Below are positions 1 through 10,652 of a DNA stretch of 64,000 nucleotides, in pieces. The first letter of the stretch is position 1, and each line of letters begins with the position of its first letter. Source of the stretch: JBHJGM01 sp050331815 (GTDB lineage: Bacteria; Verrucomicrobiota; Verrucomicrobiia; Opitutales; JBHJGM01); the NCBI GenBank assembly GCA_050331815.1, contig JBHJGM010000001.1:62001-126000 (forward strand), read 5' to 3'. Below the pieces are notes generated by a model, which saw nothing but the letters and a program-made list of their open reading frames with translations, had not been told where the DNA came from and did no database searches. Position numbers and translations under genes: made by a program.

Positions 1-179
1 ACATGGGCTATGTCTTTCTGGCGAACCTGCAGGAAGTCCTCGTGCGTTTCATGGACCCGGGGGCGACGGACGCCATTCCGGAAGAGGCCGAAGATCCTTT
101 TGGATTCGAAACCGATGGCGGTGAACCCGACGACGATCCGGATGACGACACTCCATTTGACGGTAAAAAGTGGGGCTGA
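1..179 (+). CDS. C-terminal end of an unidentified protein with acidic tail (5' truncated)
   Basis: An open frame enters from the left edge (codon boundary at position 3) and ends at TGA 177-179. The visible 58 residues begin MGYVFLANLQEVLVRFMDPG and finish with a strongly acidic stretch (GGEPDDDPDDDTPFDG) before KKWG. No domain can be recognised from this piece. The ATG at position 3 could in principle be a start, but an upstream continuation is more likely because there is no visible leader. The tail composition suggests a disordered acidic C-terminus. It lies on the same strand as, and just upstream of, the 6S RNA candidate, whose own promoter begins about 40 bases after this stop. Confidence 0.5.
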   Translation, partial: MGYVFLANLQEVLVRFMDPGATDAIPEEAEDPFGFETDGGEPDDDPDDDTPFDGKKWG

Positions 180-221
180 CCTGCGCGCGGCTTACAGTCT
201 TTTCAAAGGCGCTTCTGGGGT

Positions 222-250
222 TTGCAAACACGGGCCGCTGCCGATAGATT
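222..250 (+). promoter_or_regulatory. Sigma-70-type promoter of the 6S RNA candidate
   Basis: A TTGCAA box (222-227) is followed after exactly 17 bases by TAGATT (245-250). The predicted start, about seven bases after the -10 box, is A258, which is also the first base of the closing stem of the RNA candidate. The boxes match the TTGACA/TATAAT consensus only partly; the agreement of spacing and RNA end is the main support. Confidence 0.6.
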
Positions 251-257
251 TTGTCTA

Positions 258-449
258 ACGAACTCCCTGCAGTGTTCGTGGCACAAAACGCCGTTCCTCT
301 CCTTATGTTTTTTAAACCGGGAGCTTGAACGCTGGAGTGGCTGCCATGCCGTAAACCGGAAGGCAAAAGCTTCGCAACGGGCACCCACCTTACCAACCGA
401 GGTAAGAGAACAGTGTTTCGGACGGCACAGGTGGGGAGTTCGTTTTTTT
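258..449 (+). ncRNA. ssrS: 6S RNA candidate (RNA polymerase regulator)
   Basis: No convincing ORF covers this stretch. Its ends form a perfect 10-bp closing stem, ACGAACTCCC (258-267) with GGGAGTTCGT (434-443), followed at once by a run of T (443-449), as in an intrinsic terminator. Inside the stem the 5' side reads GTGTTCG and the 3' side CGGCAC, the arrangement seen in E. coli 6S RNA (AUGUUCG opposite CGGCAU). The 3' half, AAAGCTTCGCAACGGGCACC then CACCTTACC...AGGTAAG, follows the order of E. coli AAAACUGCGACG...CACCUUGAACC...AAGGGUUC. Total length is about 190 nt, close to the 184 nt of the E. coli RNA. 6S RNA mimics an open promoter, binds sigma-70 holoenzyme and moderates transcription in stationary phase. 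The family call rests on remembered consensus and structure, not on a covariance search. The 157 bases after it, up to the lpxI stop, show only weak small hairpins. Confidence 0.8.
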
Positions 450-606
450 GTCGGGAAGTCGGATGGTCCGTTGGGTCTAGATGTCGTGTTGTCGGGCTGT
501 CGGGAGATGTGAGTGACGCTGCGGGACGGCTTTTTTCTTGGCGTACAGGGGTACGCTTCTCTCTGCGCGGATCACTGATTGTGCGCGACCTATGGCGCGG
601 TATTTT

Positions 607-1458
607 CTAACTGAAGCCTAGGAGAGTGATGCCGGCGTTTTTGGCGGCGGTGAGCACCTCAGGCTTGTCCAGGAGGATGACCTGACCGGCATGGAGGGCG
701 GCGGCGCGTAGGCCGGCTTGTCTCATGGTTTCCAGGGTTTTCAGGCCGAAGACCGGCACATCGAAACGGTAATCCTGCGCGGGCTTGACTGTCTTCACAA
801 AAAGGGCGTCGCGAGCGCCAAAGGTGCCGGCACGTTCCAGCATGGTATCGGTCCCTTCGAAGGCCTCGACGGCCAGAACCGTCCCTCGGGCGACCACCAC
901 CCCCTGGCCGATGTCAAGCCGGGCACACTCGCGGGCAACCTGCTGACCGAAGCTCAGCGACTCGGCATCGGGCAGGCGTTTGCCGCGCACCATGACGCCT
1001 TCGGAAGCCAGCTGATCGTCGAGGCAAGCGCGCGCGTCAAGCAGGCGCACATCGCGTTTCTGAATCTCGTTGGCGAGTGCTCCGAAGATGGTTTCAGCGT
1101 TACGCTGCTTGAGCGCGGCCAGCATGCGGATCGCCTTGAGGTCGGGATGCAGCCCCTTGAAGAGGCGACGCGGCGTGATCTGGCCGGCCATGATCGCGTA
1201 CCCAACCTCGAGCTTCCGCAGTGCCTTGAGCAGGTGACCCACTTGACCGACCTTGATGCGTACTCGATGCGCTGCGTCGAAATCGTTCCAGAGGGTTTCC
1301 TCGGTCTCGCCCTCGAAAGCGATCAGCCGGACCGGGATACCGGCGGCGCGCAGCCGCACGCAGGTTAGAATGGGGTAACGGCGCTGCCCTGCGATGATAG
1401 CAACCGGACGCGTGGGGTCGAAATCTGCCGGCAGAAAGCGCGAACGAGCGTCAGCCAT
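607..1458 (-). CDS. lpxI: UDP-2,3-diacylglucosamine pyrophosphatase LpxI
   Basis: A 283-residue protein of the LpxI (DUF1009) family. The enzyme hydrolyses UDP-2,3-diacylglucosamine to lipid X and UMP at the cytoplasmic membrane, the fourth step of lipid A synthesis, and replaces LpxH in many bacteria outside the gamma/beta-proteobacteria. Visible family marks are the N-terminal VAIIAGQRRYP segment (family form VAIIAGQGxLP, so the usual small residue is R here), the AGQITPRRLF segment in the middle and the C-terminal VEAFEGTDTMLERAG motif of the catalytic domain. Length is normal for the family. It is the last gene of a minus-strand run leuS, FecR-like gene, lpxI with gaps of 15 and 11 bases, so it is probably cotranscribed with them. 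It shows that the host makes lipid A. Confidence 0.9.
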   Translation of the reverse strand: MADARSRFLPADFDPTRPVAIIAGQRRYPILTCVRLRAAGIPVRLIAFEGETEETLWNDFDAAHRVRIKVGQVGHLLKALRKLEVGYAIMAGQITPRRLFKGLHPDLKAIRMLAALKQRNAETIFGALANEIQKRDVRLLDARACLDDQLASEGVMVRGKRLPDAESLSFGQQVARECARLDIGQGVVVARGTVLAVEAFEGTDTMLERAGTFGARDALFVKTVKPAQDYRFDVPVFGLKTLETMRQAGLRAAALHAGQVILLDKPEVLTAAKNAGITLLGFS

Positions 1459-1469
1459 AAGTGCAAGTC

Positions 1470-2273
1470 TTACTCTTCAATCGTCTCGAAGAAATCCTTC
1501 GGCAGGACCACGAGCGGCACCGGCTGCCAGTCCTTGCCCTCGCCGGTGGTCTCAAAAACGACGCGCCGGGACGAGCGCTGCGCCATCAAGAGGGGCGGGG
1601 CGATTTCGTCGAGTTCTTGCTCGGTGTAGTCGCGCAGTTGGTAGCCGCGCGGGTCGTCGAGGTCGGTCTTCAGGTACTGGCGCGTCAGCAGCGTTGGGCC
1701 GGCGTCCGCCCCGTGCGGGCGGTAGCGGGCGCTGCCGGTGATGAGAAAAGCCTCCATCGTGGTGGGGCCGTTGACGCGGATGAACAGGTTGCGGATGTCG
1801 GCCGTGAGGACGCCGTCGGGCGTGCGAATTTCCATGGTGGAGAAGGGGCGCTTGCCACGTTCACGATGGACGAAAGCCACGCTGCCGCGCTCGACCGACA
1901 TGCGCAGCTTGGAGGCTGTGGGCTCGATGTCTTTGTCCTCCGGTGAAGGCTCGAAGGGTACCTGGATCAGCTCCTCGATGGTGAAGCGCGCGTCGGTGCC
2001 CACGTGCAGGCTCAGGCCGTTGGAGAGGACGACGGTAGCAAAGCTGCCGGGGACATCGCCAACGCGAAAGGAAACTTCCTGGCCGGCAAAGCGCGTGTGC
2101 TTGAGCACATCCTGGCTCTCACCGTCCACCTTGGCCGAGAGATCTCCGCGGACGCTTTCGACAAAGATGGCCCCGGGCTTCATGACTTCACCCGGCAGAC
2201 TGCCGGCGGCGAAGACTGACAGGCAGGTGAGACAGAAAATGCTATGAAGGCGCAGACGCATAGGCCGGTCCAT
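1470..2273 (-). CDS. Exported FecR-like domain protein
   Basis: A 267-residue protein with an N-terminal signal peptide (charged MRLRLHS, hydrophobic core, small residues near AAGSLPG). The start may be M1 or M5 (position 2261); neither has a clear Shine-Dalgarno site. The body contains a FecR-like beta-rich segment: VSFRVGDVPGSFATVVLSNG, then SLHVGTDARFTIEEL, a later SVERGSVAFVHR and a MEIRTPDGVLTADIRNLFI segment, the pattern of FecR-domain proteins that carry no sigma/anti-sigma partner. Such exported FecR-domain proteins are frequent in Verrucomicrobiota and their job is unknown. It sits between leuS and lpxI in one operon-like run. A periplasmic or envelope role is inference from the signal peptide only. 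Confidence 0.65.
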   Translation of the reverse strand: MDRPMRLRLHSIFCLTCLSVFAAGSLPGEVMKPGAIFVESVRGDLSAKVDGESQDVLKHTRFAGQEVSFRVGDVPGSFATVVLSNGLSLHVGTDARFTIEELIQVPFEPSPEDKDIEPTASKLRMSVERGSVAFVHRERGKRPFSTMEIRTPDGVLTADIRNLFIRVNGPTTMEAFLITGSARYRPHGADAGPTLLTRQYLKTDLDDPRGYQLRDYTEQELDEIAPPLLMAQRSSRRVVFETTGEGKDWQPVPLVVLPKDFFETIEE

Positions 2274-2288
2274 CGGTCGAAGCGTTGT

Positions 2289-4857
<2,569 letters not shown>

Positions 4858-4874
<17 letters not shown>

Positions 4875-6291
4875 CGAGAAAAACCTCAGAGAATTCCGCC
4901 GTGGGCGGTTTGGGTCAATCCTTCTCATCCTGCTTGCCGGGCTGCTGGCGAGCGTTGGTACCGGTTGCGAAACCACCTCGGGAGGTTCCGGCGATGTGCG
5001 GGACACCCAGGGGCGCACTGGCGCGCGGGGCTTCGACAACCTGCGCGACTCGGTGGTGCGGCTGGACGTGTGGGAGGCAACCTACGAAAGCGGCGCGATG
5101 CGATTAAGTCGCGGGGTTGGCTCGGGCGTGATCATGAGTCCCGAGGGCTACATTCTGACCAATGCGCACGTGGTAAACCCCTACGCCAAACGTATCCGCG
5201 TTACCCTGGCCAATCTCGAGGTTGTGCCAGCGAATTTCGTCGGCTGGGACCACTGGACGGATCTGGCGGTGGTACAGCTCGACCGCGACGAGCTGCGCAA
5301 GCGCAACCTGAAATTCAGCTATGCACGTTTCGGAGACTCTTCGGAACTGACCCCGGGCAAAACCGTTTACGCGGTGGGCACGCCCAACGGCCTGACCCGG
5401 ACAATCACCCGCGGCATTCTTTCTAACACGGAGCGTTTCTTTGAAGGGCGCAACATCGGGCGGGGCTTCGAAACCGGCAATTACAACACCTGGCTGCAGA
5501 CCGATGCGGCCATCAACCCTGGCAACAGCGGTGGACCGCTCGTCGCGGGTAATGGACGCGTCATCGGGATCAACACCCGGGCTTACCTGGGGGCGAATAA
5601 CCTGGGCTTTGCCGTGCCATCGAACGTGGCCGAGCGCGTGTACAATCGTCTGATCTCCGAGGGTAAGGTCGAGCGTAGCTACATCGGTATCCAGCTTGGC
5701 GCACTGCGCGATCTGGAGAGCTACTTTGGCGGCCAGGTCTCGCAGGGCGCGGTCATTCAGAGCGTCGATCCGGACTCACCCGGAGATGCCGCGGGCCTGC
5801 TGCCCGGAGATATTCTGCTGGCGGTCAACGGTGCGCAGGTCGATGGGCGTTTCCCCGAGCAACTGCCGGCGATCATGCAGCGGGTGGCCTCGGTGGGCGT
5901 CGGCCAGGAGATCACCCTGGAGATTTTGCGCTCGGGTAGTCGGCGCATCCGACGCATGGCCACGGAAACGCTCGAAAGCCGCCTTGGCGAGGAAACCGCC
6001 TTTGCGGAGTGGGGGCTGGCGGTGCGGGCGTTGTCGCGTCCGGCCCTACGTGAGCAACGCTTGAACGCGCCCTGGGGTGTGGAGGTGATCGGGGTGCAGC
6101 GTGCCTTCCCCGCGCAAAAAGCCGATCTTGAGCCGGGCGATGTGATCACCGCTGTGAACCAGAAGCCCTTGCGCAGCCTGCAGGATCTTTCCGCGCTGCA
6201 CGAAGCCTACGCGGCGGAACCCAGACGCATGCTGTTTGAAGTCACCCGCCGCGGTCAGGTGCAACTGCGTGTGCTCAAGCCCGGGTCTTGA
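4858..6291 (+). CDS. HtrA/DegP-type serine protease with two PDZ domains
   Basis: A 477-residue trypsin-fold protease of the HtrA family for envelope protein quality control. The start is GTG 4858, with GTG 4867 as an alternative; no ATG exists before the mature domain. An N-terminal hydrophobic segment ends in SVGTGC, so it may be a lipoprotein, although the -3 residue is not the usual leucine. The catalytic triad is visible: H104 in ILTNAHVV, D135 in TDLAVVQL and S224 in NPGNSGGPL. PDZ1 spans about residues 270-360 (GAVIQSVDPDSPGDAAGL) and PDZ2 about 390-470 (GDVITAVNQKPLRSLQDL). It overlaps the divergent leuS start. The next gene, 34 bases downstream, is a protease-fold relative that lacks the triad, so the two probably work as a pair. 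Confidence 0.9.
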
Positions 6292-6325
6292 TTGCGCCCC
6301 ATTCCAAGTGAAAGATCTTTTTGCC

Positions 6326-7738
6326 ATGACTTTGCACCCACCTCTTTTACCTGCCCTGCTCATTTGTTGCGCGGCATGCACTTTCACGAGCCTACGGGCG
6401 CAACAGGGTGCGAGTCTCCCCGAGGGCTTCGAGGCTGTTTTTGAAGAACGCATCGGCTCGGTCGTCGCGGTAGAGTTCGTTGTTGAACTGGAGATCGAAC
6501 GCGCGCCCATCACCCGGGTCGGGCTGGTCCTGGATGACACCGGGCTGGTTATTTTGCAGGACGAGGCCATTCCCGACTGGATCCCTCCGGATAACATTCG
6601 CGACATCCGCGTGTTTCGCCTGGGTGAAAGCGGCGATGGGCTGACGGCGGAGTTTCTGGGTCCGCACCCTGTCTCGGGTTGGAATTACCTGAAAATCGAT
6701 GGCGGCTTGCCCGAAGGTTTTCGTCCGATCCTTGACTACCCGACCGCGCGTCCGCGCCTGGGCGAACAGGTCTGGGGGATCGGCATTCGGCCCAAGGATT
6801 TCGACTTTCGGCCCTACCTGCTAACCGGGTTGTTCAGCGATGTGCAGCGCCTGCCCTGGGAAGTCGGGCTCAGTGATGCGAACGTCGCCATCCCGGGCGG
6901 GCCTGTCTTCAATCTGGACGGGGCGTTTGTCGGCTGGGCCGGCGAGCCGCCCTCCAAGCCCTTTCAAGTCGAACTCAACGGCCAGGAAACCAAGGTCTCG
7001 ATGAAGTCACTACTGGAGGGTTTTACTTTTTTGCTGGCCGAGGAGGTCCACCGCTTCGCACCGCTGGAAAATCTGGAAGCGCTTGAGAAGGAACGCCCCT
7101 TTACGGGCTTGGTCGGCATGCAGCCGCTCAGCCGCGAGGTGCAAAAATTTCTGGGGTTGGAAGACCAGGGCGCACTCGTGATCAGTGATGTCTTCATCGA
7201 CGGTCCGGCGGACCAGGCGGGCTTGCAGGGGCGTGACATCCTGGTGGCCCTCGACGGCGAACCCTTGCCGAAATTCAGTCCCGACAGCGTGAATGTGCGC
7301 GATCTTACGATGCGTATCGCCATGCGCGAGGTCGGCGAGTCCGTAACCTTCACGGTGCGCCGTGGCGAGGAGGCGATGGACGTCGATGTCGAGTTGATTT
7401 CAACGCCTTTGCTGCGCCGCGAAGCCCGCCGCAAGTACTACGAGGATGCCGGTTTCACCGTGCGCGAATTCACGGGCGATGACGCCATCAACCTGCGCGA
7501 ATACAGCCTGGATTTTCGAGGGGTGATCGTGCGCTTCGTTCGCCCGAACAGCCCGGCGGCCAACGTGGGGCTGCAGCCAAGGGATTGGATTCAGCGCATC
7601 GACGGCGAGGAGGTCATCAGCTTTACCGACGCTGTGCAGCGCCTGGAGCGTGCCATCAAGCGCAGCGGCAAAGACGAGGTGGTGCTGCTCGTGAAGCGCC
7701 AGAACGAGACCAAGGTTATCTCGGTGAAGATGAAATGA
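6326..7738 (+). CDS. Catalytically degenerate HtrA-like protein with two PDZ domains
   Basis: I start this 470-residue protein at ATG 6326 (MTLHPPLLP), which gives a signal peptide ending near SLRAQQG; a longer frame from 6236 would overlap the preceding gene and lose the signal sequence. The N-terminal half keeps the layout of the trypsin fold of its upstream neighbour, but the triad is gone: the histidine motif is replaced by ILQDEAIPDW, the aspartate region by SGWNYLKIDG, and the GNSGGP serine motif by AIPGGPVF. Two PDZ domains follow, around residues 260-365 (DQAGLQGRDILVALDGEPLP) and 385-470 (PAANVGLQPRDWIQRIDGEE). It is likely cotranscribed with the active protease. A role as adaptor, chaperone or regulator of that protease is inference. 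Confidence 0.8.
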   Translation: MTLHPPLLPALLICCAACTFTSLRAQQGASLPEGFEAVFEERIGSVVAVEFVVELEIERAPITRVGLVLDDTGLVILQDEAIPDWIPPDNIRDIRVFRLGESGDGLTAEFLGPHPVSGWNYLKIDGGLPEGFRPILDYPTARPRLGEQVWGIGIRPKDFDFRPYLLTGLFSDVQRLPWEVGLSDANVAIPGGPVFNLDGAFVGWAGEPPSKPFQVELNGQETKVSMKSLLEGFTFLLAEEVHRFAPLENLEALEKERPFTGLVGMQPLSREVQKFLGLEDQGALVISDVFIDGPADQAGLQGRDILVALDGEPLPKFSPDSVNVRDLTMRIAMREVGESVTFTVRRGEEAMDVDVELISTPLLRREARRKYYEDAGFTVREFTGDDAINLREYSLDFRGVIVRFVRPNSPAANVGLQPRDWIQRIDGEEVISFTDAVQRLERAIKRSGKDEVVLLVKRQNETKVISVKMK

Positions 7739-8146
7739 GGCTCTCTCGTCTGGCTGTCCAATTGTCGGGTGGGTCGGGATATCTGAAGGCTCGTTTGATG
7801 CAAAGGGTTTCAATTCGTGGTGATTCACACGGGAACGTAATTCATAGCAAACTGGTTACATCCCTGAATCCGTAGGCACACGTTCACAAGACCACCGAAC
7901 GGTCATTGTGGTATGCTTCAGCAAAGCCCGCGCCTGCAGGGAGAATTTTTTACCGATTCATTGAGGACCACGGATGGCCACGAATTTTTAGAGTGTGATG
8001 GCTGCTGATGGGTATCCATCCGTGATTTCGAAGCTCAGGCCGCAATTTTTGTTTGGCGCATGTTTTTGTCGTTGGGGTTCCCACATGTCATAAGGTACGC
8101 GCGAAGACGGTGGACAAACATGCGTCGACGTTGAACAGTCGCAGTT
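7739..8146 (+). other. 408-base non-coding stretch between the HtrA pair and ribE
   Basis: No ORF here has protein-like sequence on either strand. I looked for an FMN riboswitch before ribE; an isolated AGCCCGCG occurs near 7926-7933, but the other conserved RFN blocks, such as the GGGTGAAATTCCC segment, are absent. The stretch contains an inverted repeat listed separately and several A/T-rich runs. No convincing promoter pair was found. Confidence 0.5.
7969..8024. repeat. Short intergenic inverted repeat (CACGGATGG ... CCATCCGTG)
   Basis: CACGGATGG (7969-7977) and its exact reverse complement CCATCCGTG (8016-8024) flank 38 bases. Text of the type ACCACGGATGG...CACGAAT is familiar from dispersed intergenic repeats in several phyla, so this may be one copy or a remnant of such a family. 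Only one copy is visible in this window. Confidence 0.4.
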
Positions 8147-8770
8147 ATGTTTACGGGGATTGTGGAGGAGGCCGGCACCGTCGAGCGCTTCGAGGAACAG
8201 CAGGCAGCATATGAACTGGTGATCGGCGCGCATACGGTCACGGCCGATTTGGCGATTGGCGATTCATTGGCGGTCAACGGCTGCTGTCTGACGGTCGTTG
8301 AATTGAGCGAGCGCAGCGTACGTTTCGACTTGCTGGAAGAATCCGTGCGCCTGACCAGCTTTCAGCAGTTGAAGTCAGGCGCGCTCGTGAACCTTGAGCG
8401 GAGCTTGCCGGCCAACGGCCGTCTGGGTGGTCACTTTGTCAGCGGCCATGTCGATGCGCTTGGCTGTATTTCAGACTTTGAGACGCGCGGCAAGAACGTC
8501 TATCTGCGCGTGGAGCCGCCCGAAGAGTTTTTACGCTGGGTCATCTATAAGGGCTCCGTGGCCTTGGACGGAATTTCGCTGACCGTGGCCGAGGTCGACG
8601 CCACGGGCTTTGCCGTCTGGCTGATTCCGCATACGCTCGAGGTGACGAATTTACGCGAGCGCACCGCGGGCGATGCCATCAATGTCGAGTTCGATCTGTT
8701 GGCCAAGTACATCGAGAAAATCGGCTTGGGCCAGCGTACGGATTCCGCCTATAGTCGTCTTGAGGGATGA
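8147..8770 (+). CDS. ribE: Riboflavin synthase, alpha chain
   Basis: A 207-residue riboflavin synthase, which converts two 6,7-dimethyl-8-ribityllumazine molecules to riboflavin and 5-amino-6-ribitylaminouracil. The two tandem lumazine-binding domains are visible: domain 1 starts MFTGIVEEAGTVERF and contains LAVNGCCLTV, and domain 2 starts near GGHFVSGHVDALG and contains VALDGISLTV. Length is typical. No other riboflavin gene is nearby and I see no FMN riboswitch upstream. Its stop overlaps the start of the uracil-DNA glycosylase gene in an ATGA arrangement, so the two are probably translationally coupled. Confidence 0.95.
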   Translation: MFTGIVEEAGTVERFEEQQAAYELVIGAHTVTADLAIGDSLAVNGCCLTVVELSERSVRFDLLEESVRLTSFQQLKSGALVNLERSLPANGRLGGHFVSGHVDALGCISDFETRGKNVYLRVEPPEEFLRWVIYKGSVALDGISLTVAEVDATGFAVWLIPHTLEVTNLRERTAGDAINVEFDLLAKYIEKIGLGQRTDSAYSRLEG

Positions 8771-9807
8771 AGCCGGAAGGTTCGGACAGTACGGGATTGC
8801 AGGCGGTCGCCGCGGAACTTCGCAGGCTGAAGTCTGAGGGCGTGCAGGGTATTTATCTGAGCGATGCGACTTGGGCCGCCCTGGATTCGTTAAGCACGGA
8901 GGCCGCAATCGAAGGCGTCGCGAGCGTCGCCAGCGAAACGCGTGAGAAAACCGCGACCGTCCCGAAGCGACGCAAGCCCGAAGCAAACACGGACCGTGAA
9001 ACGGCGCCTGCTGAAGCTGTTGGGGAAAGTGGTTCCCTCTTGCTGGATTATCTTTCCAACGAGGACGCTGCGGCAACGCCTGCCAAAAAGCGCCCGAAAA
9101 AACGTGCGCCCGTGGCCGCCAAGAAATCCGGGACGCCTCCGGGCATCGCGCCCATTCCCGAGCCGCCGGCGTTTGACCTGCCTGCTGGCGACAAACGCGA
9201 ACGTTGGGAGTGGCTGCGCGAGCGGGTCTTGACCGACCCTGTCTGTCACGAGCACAAAAAGCCGCATTGCCAGGTGGTCTTCGGCGTGGGGAGCCTGGAA
9301 GCCGACATCTTCTTTTGCGGGGAAGCGCCCGGACAGGAGGAGGAGATACGGGGCGAGCCTTTTGTTGGACCGGCAGGTCAGTTACTGACCAAGATCATCG
9401 GCGCGATGGGCCTCTCGCGTGAGGCGGTCTACATCGGCAACATTATGAATTGGCGCCCGGAGACGGGCAAAGCCTTCGGCAATCGCCCGCCCACCGCCGT
9501 GGAAATGGCCTACTGCCTGCCCTACATCCGCGCTCAGCTCGCCATCGTGCAGCCCAAGCTGATTGTTGCGCTGGGTAACACAGCGGTATCGGGCTTTTTG
9601 GGCGAGGATCCCTCGCGCACGATGGGCAAGGTTCGTGGAACGGTCCTCGATTTTGAAGGCACGCCCCTGGTGCCGACCTACCACCCCAGCTATCTCCTGC
9701 GCAATCAATCCAACACCGAAAAGCGCAAGGTGTGGGAAGACATGTTGATCGTCATGGAGCAGGTCGGTCTGTCCATCTCCGAAAAGCAGCGAGGTTACTT
9801 CCAGTAG
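8767..9807 (+). CDS. Family-4-like uracil-DNA glycosylase with long N-terminal extension
   Basis: A 346-residue protein whose last 200 residues form a family 4/5-type uracil-DNA glycosylase that removes uracil from DNA. Motif A is FFCGEAPGQEEEIRGEPFVG (around residues 182-201) and motif B is PTYHPSYLLR. The first 150 residues are an extension rich in Ala, Lys, Pro and Glu, predicted disordered, with a basic KKRPKKRAPVAAKK patch. Family 4 enzymes normally hold a 4Fe-4S cluster with four cysteines. Here the N-terminal pair is C160-x7-C168 instead of CxxC, the third ligand position (usually KCRPP) is W229 in NWRPETG, and only C250 is in the usual place, so the cluster is probably altered or missing. 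The start overlaps the ribE stop as ATGA. Confidence 0.85.
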   Translation: MKPEGSDSTGLQAVAAELRRLKSEGVQGIYLSDATWAALDSLSTEAAIEGVASVASETREKTATVPKRRKPEANTDRETAPAEAVGESGSLLLDYLSNEDAAATPAKKRPKKRAPVAAKKSGTPPGIAPIPEPPAFDLPAGDKRERWEWLRERVLTDPVCHEHKKPHCQVVFGVGSLEADIFFCGEAPGQEEEIRGEPFVGPAGQLLTKIIGAMGLSREAVYIGNIMNWRPETGKAFGNRPPTAVEMAYCLPYIRAQLAIVQPKLIVALGNTAVSGFLGEDPSRTMGKVRGTVLDFEGTPLVPTYHPSYLLRNQSNTEKRKVWEDMLIVMEQVGLSISEKQRGYFQ

Positions 9808-9962
9808 AAGTGCGTCGCGCTGAGGCCTTGGTACAGACTGCGAAAATCAATTTTTTAAACGCTCACTGCCAAATGCGCGCTACGCACCAGACACCGATTT
9901 CAAAACGCGAATCACGCGGTGCCCAACACCCGGTACTGAGCACGTAAACAGATTATCCAGAA

Positions 9963-10445
9963 ATGAACGAAGTCTTGAAACTATTGCTGGAAGGCGAAGC
10001 GCTGACCACCGCACAGATGGGGCAGGTGCTGGGTCTTTCCGAGGATGAGGTGCAGCGCGCACTGGACAAGCTCCATGCCGAGAAAATCCTGCTGGGCTGG
10101 CGTCCGGTTCTCAATCCCGACTACCAGCCGGAGGAACGCGTGCGCGCCGTCATCGAGCTGCGCATCCGCCCCGAGCGTGAAGGCGGCTTTGACCGCATCG
10201 CCGAGCGCATCAGTCGCTTCGACCGCGTCGAGAGCTGCTACCTGATGAGTGGCGCTTACGATCTACTGGTGATCGTCAACGCCGACAACCTGCGCCGGGT
10301 GGCCTCCTTCGTGTTTGAAAAGCTGGCCACGATCGAAGGTGTGGAAGCCACCGCGACCCATTTCATGCTTCGCGCCTACAAGGAGCAGGGCCACTTGCTC
10401 GAGGCCAAGCAATCCGCCGAGGGCATGCCCCCCGTCAGCGCCTGA
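9963..10445 (+). CDS. Lrp/AsnC-family transcriptional regulator
   Basis: A 160-residue regulator. The first 55 residues form a winged helix-turn-helix (LTTAQMGQVLGLSEDEVQRA as the helix-turn-helix), and residues about 65-145 form the RAM/AsnC ligand-binding domain, with the SCYLMSGAYDLLVIVNADN and GVEATATHFMLRAYK segments typical of the family. These proteins oligomerise and sense amino acids. The next gene on the same strand, about 200 bases downstream, is a class I/II aminotransferase; Lrp-aminotransferase neighbours occur repeatedly in bacteria, so control of that gene is a reasonable inference. No clear Shine-Dalgarno site is seen before the ATG. Confidence 0.9.
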   Translation: MNEVLKLLLEGEALTTAQMGQVLGLSEDEVQRALDKLHAEKILLGWRPVLNPDYQPEERVRAVIELRIRPEREGGFDRIAERISRFDRVESCYLMSGAYDLLVIVNADNLRRVASFVFEKLATIEGVEATATHFMLRAYKEQGHLLEAKQSAEGMPPVSA

Positions 10446-10652
10446 TCTGGATCAACCTTTCACCACCGAGCCGCAGAATCGGCAGTGAGGGCGCCCTAAT
10501 GTGTGGTGCGAATCTCGAAAATCCAGCTGAGCATCGCTTGCTACGCTCTGTGCGACCTCTGTTTCTCTGTGGTGAAGCAAAGTCTGCCCCCTGGATTTTC
10601 CCCTGTGCGTTTTGGCCGATCTGTGCTTAATTGAGTGTTTACTGAAACCATC

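Noticed and set aside
7926..7933. AGCCCGCG upstream of ribE as part of an FMN riboswitch
   Set aside because: The other conserved RFN blocks and the closing stem are missing; a single 8-mer is not enough.
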